From the NCBI RefSeq assembly GCF_013201075.1, contig NZ_CP053708.1:1367501-1431500 (forward strand): a stretch of 64,000 bases of DNA, in the 5' to 3' direction. This document shows, piece after piece, positions 47,624-56,957 of the stretch. Under the pieces are notes generated by a model. That model made no database searches. It was not told where the DNA came from and saw only the letters and a list, made by a program, of their open reading frames with translations. Made by a program: the position numbers and the translations under genes. Position 1 is the stretch's first letter; the number at the start of each line of letters is the position of its first letter. The DNA comes from Lichenicola cladoniae. GTDB taxonomy: Bacteria > Pseudomonadota > Alphaproteobacteria > Acetobacterales > Acetobacteraceae.

Positions 47624-48220
47624 ATGGTCGGTCGCATGAACATCGCGCATCGCGAGCCCATGACCCAGGAGGAGTTCTTCGATTGGGCAGGGGCCCAGGA
47701 GGGGCGCTACGAATTCGATGGCTTCCAGCCTGTCGCCATGGTCGGAGGAACCGGAAATCACGCAAGGATCATCCGGAACATCAACTTCCAGCTGACCGGT
47801 CGCCTGGGCGATGGACCCTGCGAAGCCCTCGCGTCCGACGCCGGTATCCAGACCGTCGGGAACAGGATCCGCTATCCGGACGGGGTCGTCACATGCAAGC
47901 CGTTCGACGGAACCCGCCACATCGTCCCCGAGCCGGTGATCGTGTTCGAAGTGGTCAGCGCCAGCAGCGCGCGCGACGACCGGAACGGCAAGCTGCGTGA
48001 GTATCATGCAGTGCCATCGATCAGGCGCTACGTCCTGGTCGAGCAGTCGGTGATGGTGCTGACCGTGTTCTCCCGACAGGGCGCTCAGCCATGGAGTGCC
48101 GTGTCGCTGGGCGAGGGGGATACGTTGGTGCTGCCCGAGATCGGCGTGGAGATCCCGGTTTCGGACATCTATCGACGCGTCGACTTCGCCGAACCCGGTG
48201 TTGAACAGGGCGACGGCTAG
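47624..48220 (+). CDS. Uma2 family (DUF820) restriction-endonuclease-like protein
   Basis: About 198 residues with the Uma2 PD-(D/E)xK fold: MTQEEFFDWAGAQEGRYEFDGFQPVAM, then IRYPDGVV supplying the metal-binding Asp and VIVFEVVSASSARDDRNGKLREYHAVPSIRRYVLVEQ supplying the Glu. Members are widespread, often transposon-associated or of unknown role. AGGCGG precedes the ATG at 47624; 47636 is an alternative. It follows the GHKL gene on the same strand and converges on the membrane-protein gene at 48238. Confidence 0.85.
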   Translation: MVGRMNIAHREPMTQEEFFDWAGAQEGRYEFDGFQPVAMVGGTGNHARIIRNINFQLTGRLGDGPCEALASDAGIQTVGNRIRYPDGVVTCKPFDGTRHIVPEPVIVFEVVSASSARDDRNGKLREYHAVPSIRRYVLVEQSVMVLTVFSRQGAQPWSAVSLGEGDTLVLPEIGVEIPVSDIYRRVDFAEPGVEQGDG

Positions 48221-48237
48221 CTCCCGGTCGATCCGAG

Positions 48238-48600
48238 TTACGGCCCGGCGAGCTGCCCGATATTGCGCAACAGTACGGCTGCCAGCAGCGATATCGCCGT
48301 CAGGCCGTATAAACCGAGCAGCAGCAACCGCCACGGACCGGGCGCGGTATCCAGAACCACACGAAGCAGGCGGCTCGACCGGCGCACGACGATGATCGCG
48401 CACACCGCCGCGAGCAGCAGCAGCATGACCCGCCGCTGTCCGGGGTCCGTCCAGAGATAGGCGAGTGCCGGGAGGATGAACGCCGTCCCCACCAGCAGCC
48501 CGAGGATCGTGGAGGCGATCGCCGGAACCAGGATCCTGGCCCAGTCCGGCGCCGTCTCCAGCCAGTGCTGGAACCTGCGCGTCGAGCCCGGCTCGCTCAC
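48238..48600 (-). CDS. Small polytopic membrane protein coupled to cobT
   Basis: A 120-residue protein with about three hydrophobic helices ([54 protein letters not shown]). Its GTG start overlaps the cobT stop (GTGA), so it is the last gene of the dnaJ-cobS-cobT operon. I do not recognise a family. A role in cobalt handling or cobaltochelatase localisation can only be guessed from the context. Confidence 0.65.
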   Translation of the reverse strand: MSEPGSTRRFQHWLETAPDWARILVPAIASTILGLLVGTAFILPALAYLWTDPGQRRVMLLLLAAVCAIIVVRRSSRLLRVVLDTAPGPWRLLLLGLYGLTAISLLAAVLLRNIGQLAGP

Positions 48601-50459
48601 GCAGCCCGCCGGAAGCGACCTCCGCCGGACCGGCTGCGCGCCGCATCCTCGTCGAACAGTTCGGACAGCTTGGCCATCATGGTGCCGCCCAGTTCCTCGG
48701 CGTCGGTGATAGTGACGGCGCGGCGGTAATAGCGGGTCACGTCGTGGCCGATGCCGATGGCGATCAGCTCGACCGCTCCGCCCTTCTCGATCTCGGCGAT
48801 CACCTCGCGCAGATGCTGCTCCAGGTAGCTGCCGGAATTGACCGACAGCGTGCTGTCATCGACCGGTGCGCCGTCGCTGATCACCATCAGGATGCGCCGG
48901 CTTTCCTTGCGTCCGAGCAGCCGTCGGTACGCCCAGGTCAGCGCCTCGCCGTCGATGTTTTCCTTGAGTAGGCCCTCGCGGAGCATCAGCCCGAGATTGC
49001 GGCGCGCCCGGCGCCACGGCATGTCGGCCGCTTTGTAGATGATGTGGCGCAGATCGTTCAGCCGGCCCGGCTCGCGCGGCTTGCCCTCCGCCACCCAGCG
49101 CTCCCGGCTCTGCCCGCCCTTCCAGGCGCGCGTGGTGAAGCCGAGGACCTCGACCTTCACTGCACAGCGTTCCAGCGTGCGGGCCAGGATGTCGCCGCAC
49201 ATCGCCGCCACGGTGATCGGACGGCCGCGCATCGAGCCGGAGTTGTCGAGCAGCAGGGTGACCACGGTGTCGCGGAAATCGGTATCGCGCTCGTTCTTGT
49301 AGGAGAGCGACAGCATCGGGTTCACCACCACCCGGGCAAGCCGGCCGGCATCGAGAATGCCTTCCTCCTGGTCGAAGTCCCAGGCGCGGGTCTGCTGCGC
49401 CATCAGCTTGCGCTGCAGCCGGTTGGCGAGCTTGGACACCACGCCCTGCAGGTTCAGCAACTGCTGGTCGAGCTGCTGGCGCAGGCGGGCGAGTTCCTCG
49501 CCGTCGCAGAGCGTCTCGGCCGCGACTTCCTCGTCGAACTGCTTGCTGAAGGCGCGATAGTTGGTGCCGACGCTGGCCTGCTGCGGCTCGCGCTGCTGCT
49601 GCGGGCCGCCGGGGCGATCCTCGCCTTCGGCGGCGCCGGCTTCCTGGTCGGTTTCTTCCTGCTCTTCCGGATTGCCGGCGCTGGCGCTTTCCGGCTCGGC
49701 ACCCATGCTGTCTTCGGAGTGGCCTTGGCCCTGCTCCTGTTCGGGAGAGGGCGGCTGCTCCGGCTCGGGCTGGTCCTCGCCATCGCCGGGCTCGGATTCG
49801 TCCTCCTCCTCTTCCTCGCTTTCGAGCTCCATCTCGGCAAGGTCGTAGGCGGCGAGCAGTCGGCGGGCGGCACGGGTATAGGCCTGCTGGTCGTCCTGTA
49901 CGCGGGCCAGTTCGTCGAGCGCGCGGTCCGCGTCGGCGGCCAGGGTGTTGCGCCACAGATCGAGCACGCGTGCCGCCCGGGCTGGAGCGGGCTCGCCGGA
50001 CAGCCGTTCGCGCGCCAGCATCGACAGCGCCGCAGCCACCGGTAGCTGCTCGCGCCGGGTCATCCGGTCATAGCCGGCAAGCTCGCATTCCTGGTCGAGC
50101 CGCGACTGCAAGTTGGCCGCAACGCCGGTCATGTGCCGGGCGCCGACCACCTCGATCCGGGTCTGCTCCAGCGCGTCGTACACCTCGCGTGCATCACGCG
50201 GCGTCGGTGTGCGGGCGGCATGGACGACGCTGTCGTGATGGCGCAGGCGAAGCGCCGCGGAGTCTGCGGCACCGCGCATCTTGGCGATCTCGGCAGCCGG
50301 CAGCGACCGGCTCGGCGCGGGCAGGCGGACGCGCTTCTCCCCGACCTGGGGCGGACCGGCCTGGAACGTGACCTGCACGTCCTTCTTGCCGCCGATCGCC
50401 CGGAGCGCGCCGGCGGTGGCCCGCTTGAACGCCTCGCTGCGGGTGTTCTCGGCGCTCAT
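48597..50459 (-). CDS. cobT: Aerobic cobaltochelatase subunit CobT
   Basis: A 620-residue CobT. With CobS and CobN it inserts cobalt into hydrogenobyrinate a,c-diamide in aerobic B12 synthesis. An N-terminal helical region is followed by a long acidic, Glu/Gln-rich segment (about 215-300), then [50 protein letters not shown] and a C-terminal von Willebrand A domain with the MIDAS motif DNSGS. It begins 10 nt after cobS. cobN is not in the window. Confidence 0.96.
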   Translation of the reverse strand: MSAENTRSEAFKRATAGALRAIGGKKDVQVTFQAGPPQVGEKRVRLPAPSRSLPAAEIAKMRGAADSAALRLRHHDSVVHAARTPTPRDAREVYDALEQTRIEVVGARHMTGVAANLQSRLDQECELAGYDRMTRREQLPVAAALSMLARERLSGEPAPARAARVLDLWRNTLAADADRALDELARVQDDQQAYTRAARRLLAAYDLAEMELESEEEEEDESEPGDGEDQPEPEQPPSPEQEQGQGHSEDSMGAEPESASAGNPEEQEETDQEAGAAEGEDRPGGPQQQREPQQASVGTNYRAFSKQFDEEVAAETLCDGEELARLRQQLDQQLLNLQGVVSKLANRLQRKLMAQQTRAWDFDQEEGILDAGRLARVVVNPMLSLSYKNERDTDFRDTVVTLLLDNSGSMRGRPITVAAMCGDILARTLERCAVKVEVLGFTTRAWKGGQSRERWVAEGKPREPGRLNDLRHIIYKAADMPWRRARRNLGLMLREGLLKENIDGEALTWAYRRLLGRKESRRILMVISDGAPVDDSTLSVNSGSYLEQHLREVIAEIEKGGAVELIAIGIGHDVTRYYRRAVTITDAEELGGTMMAKLSELFDEDAARSRSGGGRFRRAA

Positions 50460-50469
50460 CGCCGCCCGC

Positions 50470-51579
50470 TCACTTCGCCTTCAGGAGCGTACCGAGGAAC
50501 AGTTCCTCGTTGAAGCAGCGCTGGTAGTACTCGGCGACGGTGGCCCGCTCCGCCTCGTCGCACTTGTTGAGGAAGGTGAGGCGGAAGGCGAAGCCGAGGT
50601 CACCGAAGATGCGTGCGTTCTCGGCCCAGGTCAGCACCGTCCGCGGCGACATGACGGTCGAGATGTCGCCATGGATGAAGCCGGCACGGGTGAGGTCGGC
50701 CAATGCGACCATGCTCTCGACGTGTCGCTTCTGCGCCATGTCGCGCCCGTCCCAGCCGGTCTTGGCCAGCACGATCGCGGTCTCCTGCCCATGCGGCAGG
50801 TAGTTCAGCGTGGTGACGATGTTCCAGCGATCCATCTGCCCCTGATTGATCTGCTGGGTGCCGTGATAGAGGCCGGTGGTATCCCCCAGGCCGACGGTGT
50901 TGGCGGTGGCGAACAGCCGGAACGAGGGGTGCGGGCGGATGACGCGGTTCTGGTCCAGGAGGGTCAGGCGCCCCTCGACCTCCAGCACGCGCTGGATCAC
51001 GAACATCACGTCCGGACGCCCTGCATCGTACTCGTCGAACACCAGCGCGCATGGATGCTGGAGGGCCCATGGCAGCAGCCCCTCGCGGAACTCGGTGATC
51101 TGCTTGCCGTCCTTGAGGACGATCGCATCCTTGCCGATCAGGTCGATGCGGCTGATGTGGCTATCGAGGTTGATGCGGATGCAGGGCCAGTTCAGGCGCG
51201 CCGCGACCTGCTCGATGTGGCTCGATTTGCCGGTGCCATGATAGCCCTGGATCATCACGCGGCGGTTGTATGCAAAGCCCGCCAAAATCGCGACCGTGGT
51301 CTCGTAGTCGAATTTATACGCCGGATCGATGTCCGGCACGTGCTCGGTGCGCAGCGAGAACGCCGGAACCTGCAGGTCACTGTCGATCCCGAACAGTTCG
51401 CGCGCGCTCACCACCACGTCCGGCGCCGACAGCATGGATGTCGGCGGCAGCCCCTCGGTGCCGGCATCGCCAAGATCGGAGCTCGGATGGGCGCCCCCGC
51501 TCCGTGCGTCGCGTTTCATGGCGGTGGCAGGGGCAGCCATGTCAACGATGTCGTCCATGTAGGTCGGTATCCCGTTCAT
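50470..51579 (-). CDS. cobS: Aerobic cobaltochelatase subunit CobS (AAA+)
   Basis: About 369 residues. The AAA+ Walker A is [13 protein letters not shown], Walker B is [13 protein letters not shown], and sensor 1 is [28 protein letters not shown] near the N-terminus is a CobS hallmark. It forms the ATP-driven ring with CobT that activates CobN. The exact start is uncertain: ATGs at 51579 and 51558 are both in frame and neither has a well-placed Shine-Dalgarno sequence. It lies between the J-domain gene and cobT. Confidence 0.95.
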   Translation of the reverse strand: MNGIPTYMDDIVDMAAPATAMKRDARSGGAHPSSDLGDAGTEGLPPTSMLSAPDVVVSARELFGIDSDLQVPAFSLRTEHVPDIDPAYKFDYETTVAILAGFAYNRRVMIQGYHGTGKSSHIEQVAARLNWPCIRINLDSHISRIDLIGKDAIVLKDGKQITEFREGLLPWALQHPCALVFDEYDAGRPDVMFVIQRVLEVEGRLTLLDQNRVIRPHPSFRLFATANTVGLGDTTGLYHGTQQINQGQMDRWNIVTTLNYLPHGQETAIVLAKTGWDGRDMAQKRHVESMVALADLTRAGFIHGDISTVMSPRTVLTWAENARIFGDLGFAFRLTFLNKCDEAERATVAEYYQRCFNEELFLGTLLKAK

Positions 51580-51611
51580 TCCTGTCGCATGCGGCTGCCG
51601 GCTGGTTCCGC

Positions 51612-52229
51612 TCAGCCGGTTTCCGCAAGGCTCGTCTGTCGGGCTTCTGTCAGGTGAACCCGCAGAGCCGTGTATGCTACGTTGATCGTCTTGAGCCGTT
51701 CCTCTGCCGCCCGGTCGCCGCCGTTCGCATCCGGGTGATGGCGCCGCGCCAAGTCCTTGTAGCGGGTCTTGACCTCCTGAAGCGATACCGGCCATCCCAG
51801 TCCGAGCGTCTCGAGTGGCTGGCGCAGCGCTTCGGGCCGATGATCGACCTTCTCGCGAGCGCGCCTGCGGCCGCGGACGCGCGCATCCGCATTGCCACGC
51901 AGCACGCCGAGCGGATCGAGCACCTGCTCCTCGTCGAGCGGCGCACCTCCGCCCAGATGGCCGAGGCGCCAGGACGGCCGGTTCCAGGACACGTCCGCCC
52001 GCAGGTGGGCTTCGATCTGACCCGGGCTCATGCCCTTATAATAGTCCCAGCGGGAGTTATACTCGCGTACGTGATCGAGGCAGAACCAGAAGTAGTCGGT
52101 AAGCGTTTGCCGGGAGCGCGGAGCTCTGTAGCCAGCCCTTTCCGGGCAGCCGGGGATGTCGCAATGCCGGTCCGGCGCTGCCGGATCAGGGTCGAAGGCC
52201 CTGTGTCGCTGGTTCCGTCGCATCATCAC
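51612..52229 (-). CDS. J-domain protein with N-terminal Cys/His motif
   Basis: About 205 residues. The C-terminal 60 residues form a J domain ([42 protein letters not shown]) with the essential HPD, so it should stimulate an Hsp70 (DnaK). The N-terminus has a C-x4-C...C-x2-H arrangement (Cys23, Cys28, Cys50, His53) that may bind zinc. It precedes cobS by about 32 nt in the same direction, an arrangement I associate with alphaproteobacteria. GTG-ATG-ATG at 52229-52221 leaves the start ambiguous by two codons. Confidence 0.85.
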   Translation of the reverse strand: MMMRRNQRHRAFDPDPAAPDRHCDIPGCPERAGYRAPRSRQTLTDYFWFCLDHVREYNSRWDYYKGMSPGQIEAHLRADVSWNRPSWRLGHLGGGAPLDEEQVLDPLGVLRGNADARVRGRRRAREKVDHRPEALRQPLETLGLGWPVSLQEVKTRYKDLARRHHPDANGGDRAAEERLKTINVAYTALRVHLTEARQTSLAETG

Positions 52230-52328
52230 GGCGTTTATGTGCGCGCTGTTTCACCTCGCGCAAGAGGAAGTCGACCCGCCGACGAACGCCATGCCCGGCG
52301 GTAGAGGCCATGCTAGAAGGAGAACGGC

Positions 52329-52697
52329 GTGAACGACGCGATGTCCGGCCACGAAAAGGTGAGCGGCAATGACCAGGAAAGTGCCGCCTCCATGCCGCAA
52401 TCGCGCTCCGAACGGATGCACGCGTGCCTCAACACCTGCTTCTCACCCCGGTTGATGGAGGTTGTGGACGAGAGTGCCCTCCACGCCGGGCATGCCGGGA
52501 TGCGGGAGTCTGGTGCGACCGGAGAGACGCATTATGCGATGATGGTGGTTAGCGAAGACTTTTGCGGAACCAGCCGGGTGCAGCGCTCCAGGATGGTTCA
52601 CGACGCGCTTGAGCCTGAATTTCGCCGCGGTTTGCATGCATTATCGCTCAGTCTGCGAACTCCCGAGGAGCACGCGCTTCGGGAGAAAGCCGTTTGA
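52329..52697 (+). CDS. bolA: BolA family protein
   Basis: A 122-residue BolA protein. The core FSPRLMEVVDESALHAGHAG, ETHYAMMVVSEDFCGTSRVQRSRMVHDALEPEFRRGLHALSLSLRTPEE includes the HAGH loop and the conserved His of RGLHALS used with monothiol glutaredoxins for [2Fe-2S] binding. GAAGGAG at about 9 nt fixes the GTG start at 52329, although an ATG at 52341 is also possible. The N-terminal 28 residues are an unconserved extension. It is divergent from the J-domain gene. Confidence 0.92.
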   Translation: MNDAMSGHEKVSGNDQESAASMPQSRSERMHACLNTCFSPRLMEVVDESALHAGHAGMRESGATGETHYAMMVVSEDFCGTSRVQRSRMVHDALEPEFRRGLHALSLSLRTPEEHALREKAV

Positions 52698-52775
52698 GCG
52701 CCGTTCGTACCTGGCCTGGCAGTCAGTCAATTCAGTGATCGCAACTCTATTTAGAGACTGCTGCAAGACAGGTGG

Positions 52776-55337
52776 ATGATGGCCGATTTCGACGATACGA
52801 TGCCGAGCTCGACCTCGATACGCTATAATGGCTACTTCGACCGTTATGATGCCGGATGCGCTTCCGGTTGGGTGACCGATCTGCGGTCTCCACTCGACGT
52901 CGTCACCCTGACCGCGATCATCGATGGCGTGCAGCAGGGGACTGTGTCGTGCGAGGGGGTACGCGAGGATGTCCGTGGGGCGCTAGGCCTGTCGTCGGCC
53001 CTGGTCGGCTTCAGCTTCGACATCCCGGAAGAGTATCTTGACGGCGAGCCGCACGTCATCAGCTTCCTGTTGCCGGACGGCACGATCCTGCCGCACATGG
53101 GCGAAGCCGGGCTCAGCGGCCTGAACCCGTCCTACGAATTCAGCGACGTTCCGGTGGTGACCATCCAGGGCAACGTGGACGGGCTCGTGCATAACGCGTT
53201 GCGCGGCTGGGTGCTGCGCAAGGTCGGACGAAGCACGGTCGCCGAGGCCCGTTGCGACGTCCTGATCACCTGCGACAATGTCAAGATCACGCAGCTCAAG
53301 GCGGACCGCTTCCGTCGCGACGTCGGCAACGTGCTCGGTTGCGACCCGAACTGCGGCTTCGAATATGCCATCCCGCACGTGTTCATGAAGGACTACGCAC
53401 AGAAATTCCGTTTCTTCGTGCTGCCCGAGATGATCGAGCTGGACAACAGCCCGTTCGTCACCAGCACCGTGTCCGATTTTCTCGAAGGCAAGCTCGTCTC
53501 GATCTCGAACGATATGAGCCGCTTGTATACGGACATGGAGAAGCTACGCCGGCAGATCGGCTCGCTGCTGCCGAGCCAGGGCTATCATCTCGGAGACTAT
53601 GATCGCTGGGCGCGCCGCTACTACGAGAACCTGCGCGCCCGGGTCGCCGCCGAGCGTCGGGCGCTGAAGCAGGCCGGCACGCTGCCGGCGGAGCCGCTGG
53701 TGACCGTCATGGTGCCGACGTACAAGCCGCTGCTGTCGGATTTCGTCGCCGCGATCGAGAGCGTGGTCGCCCAGACCTACGACAACTGGGAGCTCATCAT
53801 CGTCGATGACGGCTCGAAATCGAAGGAGATCTCGGACCGGATCGACGAGTTCTGTGCTGCCGACAAGCGCATCCGCTGCATCCGTTCGAAAAAGAATGCC
53901 GGGATCGCCAAGGCAACCAACATCGCGATGGAAGCGGCACTCGGCGAGTGGACCGTGTTCTTCGACCATGACGACCTGATCGTCGACGTGGCACTCGAGG
54001 TCATGGTTCGCGCCGCCCAACGCACCGGCGCCAGGCTGCTCTACTCCGACGAGGACAAGATCGACCAGGCCGGCTACTACCTGGAGCCGAACTTCAAGCC
54101 GGACTGGAACTACCGCTACATGCTCGGCTGCAACTACGTCTGCCATCTGACGGTCATCGAGACCGCGACGATGCGCAAGGTCGGGCTGCTGAAGAAGGAA
54201 TACGACGGCGCGCAGGATCACGACTTCATCCTGCGCTGCTCCGAACTCCTAGCTCCCGCGCAGATCGCCCATGTGCCCGAGCTGCTCTATCACTGGCGCC
54301 TGACCCCGAACTCCACGGCTTCGGACGTGTCCAAGAAGGGCTATGCGGTCGACGCGGGTGTTCGCGCGGTCGGCGACCACCTCAAGCGCAAGGGCCAGGT
54401 GGCGAACGTGTCGTCGATCAACGGCCTGACCATCTACGGGGTCGAATGGATCCCGCAGGTCCAGCCGAAAGTGTCGATCATCATCCCGTTCCGCGACCAG
54501 ATCGAGACCACGCGCCACTGCGTCGCCAATCTTCTTGAAAACACCGTCTACGACAACTTCGAGATCGTGCTGGTGAATAACTGGTCCACCTCGCCCGACG
54601 CCAAGCAGTTCTTCAAAGATCTTCGCGGGATCGACAATATCCGTGTCCTGGATGTCATCGAGGATTTCAACTACTCGCGGCTGAACAACCTCGCCGCGGA
54701 TGGCAACGATGCCGAGTTCTTCGTGTTCATGAACAACGATGTGTTCATCAGCGACGAAGGCTGGCTCGACCGCATCCTGGGCGAGGCGCTCTCCGACGAG
54801 AAGGTCGGCATCGTCGGCGGCAAGTTCCTGTATCCCGACAAGACCGTCCAGCATGCCGGCGTCGTCGTCGGCACGCACGGCGTCGCGGCGCATATCCATC
54901 TCGGCATTCCCGACGATGATTACGGCTATATCGGCCGGGCGCGCCTGAGCCACGATCTGGTGGCGGTGACGGCGGCCTGCATGATGATCCGCGCCGACGT
55001 GTTCCGGCAGGTCGGCGGTTTCGACGAGGAGCATCTCAAGATCGCCTACAACGACGTCGATCTCTGCCTCAAGGTCTATGAGAGCGGCTATCGCGTGGTG
55101 TGGTGCGCGGAGTTCGTGGCCGAGCACCACGAGAGCCTGTCGCGCGGCAGCGACATGCGTCCGGACCAGGAGGCACGCTTCTTTCGCGAGCAGCAGACCA
55201 TGTACGAACGCTGGGGCGACAAGCCGTTCTTCAAAAGCGATCCGTTCTTCAATCCCAACTTCTCCCGTGTCGACCGTCTGTTCTACGACCTGGAAGATCC
55301 GGCGCGGGTGCGTGCGGATGCGGTGCAGGGCGGGTGA
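52776..55337 (+). CDS. Large glycosyltransferase with two GT2 domains
   Basis: An 853-residue protein. An N-terminal module of about 250 residues is not recognised (YNGYFDRYDAGCASGWVTD; probably beta-rich). A short coiled coil follows (DMSRLYTDMEKLRRQI), then GT2 domain 1 (VTVMVPTYKP...LIIVDDGSKS...VFFDHDDLIVDVA) and GT2 domain 2 (VSIIIPFRDQ...NNDVFISDEGW...FDEEHLKIAYNDVDLCLKVYESGYRV). Proteins like this extend surface polysaccharides such as O-antigen. The LolA-like gene overlaps its stop. Nearby galU, phosphomannomutase and GT61 genes fit a surface-polysaccharide role. Confidence 0.85.
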   Translation: MMADFDDTMPSSTSIRYNGYFDRYDAGCASGWVTDLRSPLDVVTLTAIIDGVQQGTVSCEGVREDVRGALGLSSALVGFSFDIPEEYLDGEPHVISFLLPDGTILPHMGEAGLSGLNPSYEFSDVPVVTIQGNVDGLVHNALRGWVLRKVGRSTVAEARCDVLITCDNVKITQLKADRFRRDVGNVLGCDPNCGFEYAIPHVFMKDYAQKFRFFVLPEMIELDNSPFVTSTVSDFLEGKLVSISNDMSRLYTDMEKLRRQIGSLLPSQGYHLGDYDRWARRYYENLRARVAAERRALKQAGTLPAEPLVTVMVPTYKPLLSDFVAAIESVVAQTYDNWELIIVDDGSKSKEISDRIDEFCAADKRIRCIRSKKNAGIAKATNIAMEAALGEWTVFFDHDDLIVDVALEVMVRAAQRTGARLLYSDEDKIDQAGYYLEPNFKPDWNYRYMLGCNYVCHLTVIETATMRKVGLLKKEYDGAQDHDFILRCSELLAPAQIAHVPELLYHWRLTPNSTASDVSKKGYAVDAGVRAVGDHLKRKGQVANVSSINGLTIYGVEWIPQVQPKVSIIIPFRDQIETTRHCVANLLENTVYDNFEIVLVNNWSTSPDAKQFFKDLRGIDNIRVLDVIEDFNYSRLNNLAADGNDAEFFVFMNNDVFISDEGWLDRILGEALSDEKVGIVGGKFLYPDKTVQHAGVVVGTHGVAAHIHLGIPDDDYGYIGRARLSHDLVAVTAACMMIRADVFRQVGGFDEEHLKIAYNDVDLCLKVYESGYRVVWCAEFVAEHHESLSRGSDMRPDQEARFFREQQTMYERWGDKPFFKSDPFFNPNFSRVDRLFYDLEDPARVRADAVQGG

Positions 55338-55969
55338 GGGACGTGACTGCCACCCGGAGGTTTCGACGGTGTCTCGTTCCCGCGGCGCTGCTGTTCGGCC
55401 TGTCCGCCTGCGCGCTCGGACCCCTGGCGACACCGCACACGCCGGCCGAGCAGGTCAGTATCGGCGAGGCCCAGTCGGCGCTGGACGGGATGCGCGGCCT
55501 GTCCGCGAAGTTCGTCCAGGTCGGGCCGGGGGCACAGGGTGCGTCGGGACTGGCCTGGTTCGAGACCGGTCATCTTCGCCTGGACTACGCGGCCCCGATG
55601 CGCCGGATCGTGGTGGCAACGCATGGCCGGCTGATCGTGCATGACGAGGCGACCGATGCCACGACCCGGATTTCGCTGGCTGCCAACCCACTCGGCCTGC
55701 TGCTGTCCGGTCCGGTAAGGCTGTCCGGCGAGATCGACGTGACCGACATACAGCGCAGCCCGACCTCGTTGCAGTTGTCGCTGACCCGGGCCAGCAATCC
55801 GGCCCAGGGCCTGCTGACCCTGTTCTTCGATGTCGGGAGCCAGGGATCTCTGCTGTTGTCCGGAATCGAGGCGGTGGATGCCGAGCGGCATCGTACCCGA
55901 TTCCATCTCTATGATCAGAAGGTCGGGCAGGCGCTCGACGAAGGGCTGTTCACGCCGCCCGGATCGTAG
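55334..55969 (+). CDS. LolA-like outer-membrane lipoprotein carrier with its own lipobox
   Basis: About 211 residues of the LolA/LolB-like fold: VSIGEAQSALDGMRGLSAKFVQVGPGAQGASGLAWFETGHLRLDYAAPMRRIVVATHGRLIVHD and LTLFFDVGSQGSLLLSGIEAVDAERHRTRFHLYD. LolA normally ferries lipoproteins across the periplasm and is soluble, but this N-terminus has a lipobox, LSAC (Cys26), so it may be membrane-anchored, more like LolB. The GTG at 55334 overlaps the glycosyltransferase stop; a second GTG lies at 55343. Its 3' end overlaps the convergent lipB by 20 nt. Confidence 0.75.
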   Translation: MRDVTATRRFRRCLVPAALLFGLSACALGPLATPHTPAEQVSIGEAQSALDGMRGLSAKFVQVGPGAQGASGLAWFETGHLRLDYAAPMRRIVVATHGRLIVHDEATDATTRISLAANPLGLLLSGPVRLSGEIDVTDIQRSPTSLQLSLTRASNPAQGLLTLFFDVGSQGSLLLSGIEAVDAERHRTRFHLYDQKVGQALDEGLFTPPGS

Positions 55970-56669
55970 GAACCCCGCCGCCGAAGCACTCGGGCCAGCA
56001 GGCGGCGAGTGCGAGGTCGACATCCTGCATCGTGGCACCGTTGCCCAGGGCGCGCAGGCTGGTTACGCCATGCTCGCGTATGCCGCACGGGACGATCCCG
56101 TCGAAATGAGACAGGTTCGGGTCGACGTTGATCGAGACGCCGTGCCAGGTGGTCCAACGCGTCAGTCTCACGCCGAGGGCCGCGATCTTGGCATCCCGGC
56201 CGGTGCTCGGGTCGGTCACCCACACGCCGATCCGGCCGGTGCGTCGCCCGGCCTCGACGCCGAGCCTGGCGAGGGACGCGATCAGCCACCGTTCGAGCGC
56301 CGTCACATAGGCGCGGACGTCCATCGGCGGCAACGGTCCGTGGGGAACGTGCAGGTCCAGCATGACATAGGCCACGCGCTGGCCGGGGCCGTGGTAGGTC
56401 CATTGCCCGCCGCGACCGGCCTCGAAGGTCGCGAAGCCCAGCGGGTTGAACAGGTCCTCTGGACGCGCCGACGTGCCCGCGGTGAAGGTCGGCGGATGCT
56501 CCAGGAGCCACACCCGTTCCCCGTCGGGATGGTCCCTCAGGTCGTCGATGATCTTGCGCATCCGGTCCATGCCGTCCGGGTAGCCGACAAGGCCTCCGCT
56601 GCGCTGCCACGCCGGCTCAGGCACGATCCGGCGGCGTGTTGGAACGGTGATTGCGGTGAGGTCGTCCAT
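55950..56669 (-). CDS. lipB: Lipoyl(octanoyl) transferase
   Basis: A 239-residue LipB, which moves octanoate from acyl carrier protein to lipoyl domains as the first step of lipoate attachment. The motif RGGQWTYHGPGQRVAYVMLDL, the catalytic Lys in RDAKIAALGVRLTRW and the catalytic Cys in DGIVPCGIREHGVTSL are all present. The N-terminus is slightly longer than in E. coli. The gene is convergent with the LolA-like gene and divergent from tRNA-Leu. lipA is not in the window. Confidence 0.95.
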   Translation of the reverse strand: MDDLTAITVPTRRRIVPEPAWQRSGGLVGYPDGMDRMRKIIDDLRDHPDGERVWLLEHPPTFTAGTSARPEDLFNPLGFATFEAGRGGQWTYHGPGQRVAYVMLDLHVPHGPLPPMDVRAYVTALERWLIASLARLGVEAGRRTGRIGVWVTDPSTGRDAKIAALGVRLTRWTTWHGVSINVDPNLSHFDGIVPCGIREHGVTSLRALGNGATMQDVDLALAACWPECFGGGVPTIRAA

Positions 56670-56727
56670 CGTCTATACGGCGCTCCGTCGCCCCGGATAT
56701 GGCCCATGGGTCCCGGGATGTCACGGT

Positions 56728-56813
56728 GCGGTCGTGGCGGAATGGTAGACGCGCAAGCTTGAGGTGCTTGTGGGGGAAACCTCGTGGAAGTTCGAGTCTT
56801 CTCGACCGCACCA
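56728..56813 (+). tRNA. tRNA-Leu(GAG)
   Basis: An 86-nt class II tRNA with encoded CCA. Acceptor GCGGTCG (56728-56734) pairs with CGACCGC (56803-56809), followed by A and CCA. The anticodon stem CAAGC/GCTTG encloses loop TTGAGGT, giving anticodon GAG for CUC/CUU leucine codons. A long variable arm (TGGGGGAAACCTCG) and T-loop TTCGAGT confirm the leucine type. A T-rich stretch follows at about 56815. Confidence 0.93.
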
Positions 56814-56957
56814 AAGTTTCATTTATTTTCGGCAATAAATGCGGCCGGGATGTGCCCGGGTAACCGGGTCACACATTGCGGCTGGTCGCGCCGCATGGCA
56901 CGCTCCTTCGTCCTGATGCTGTAGTTTCGGATCGGCATCCAAGCGAAGGTAGATAAT

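Noticed and set aside
47624-48220. Uma2 gene as part of a transposon
   Set aside because: Uma2 genes are often transposon-linked, but no terminal inverted repeats or transposase are visible around it.
56851-56870. CCCGG/CCGGG repeat between tRNA-Leu and galU as a terminator
   Set aside because: No T-run follows and the stem is short; the region more likely holds the galU promoter.
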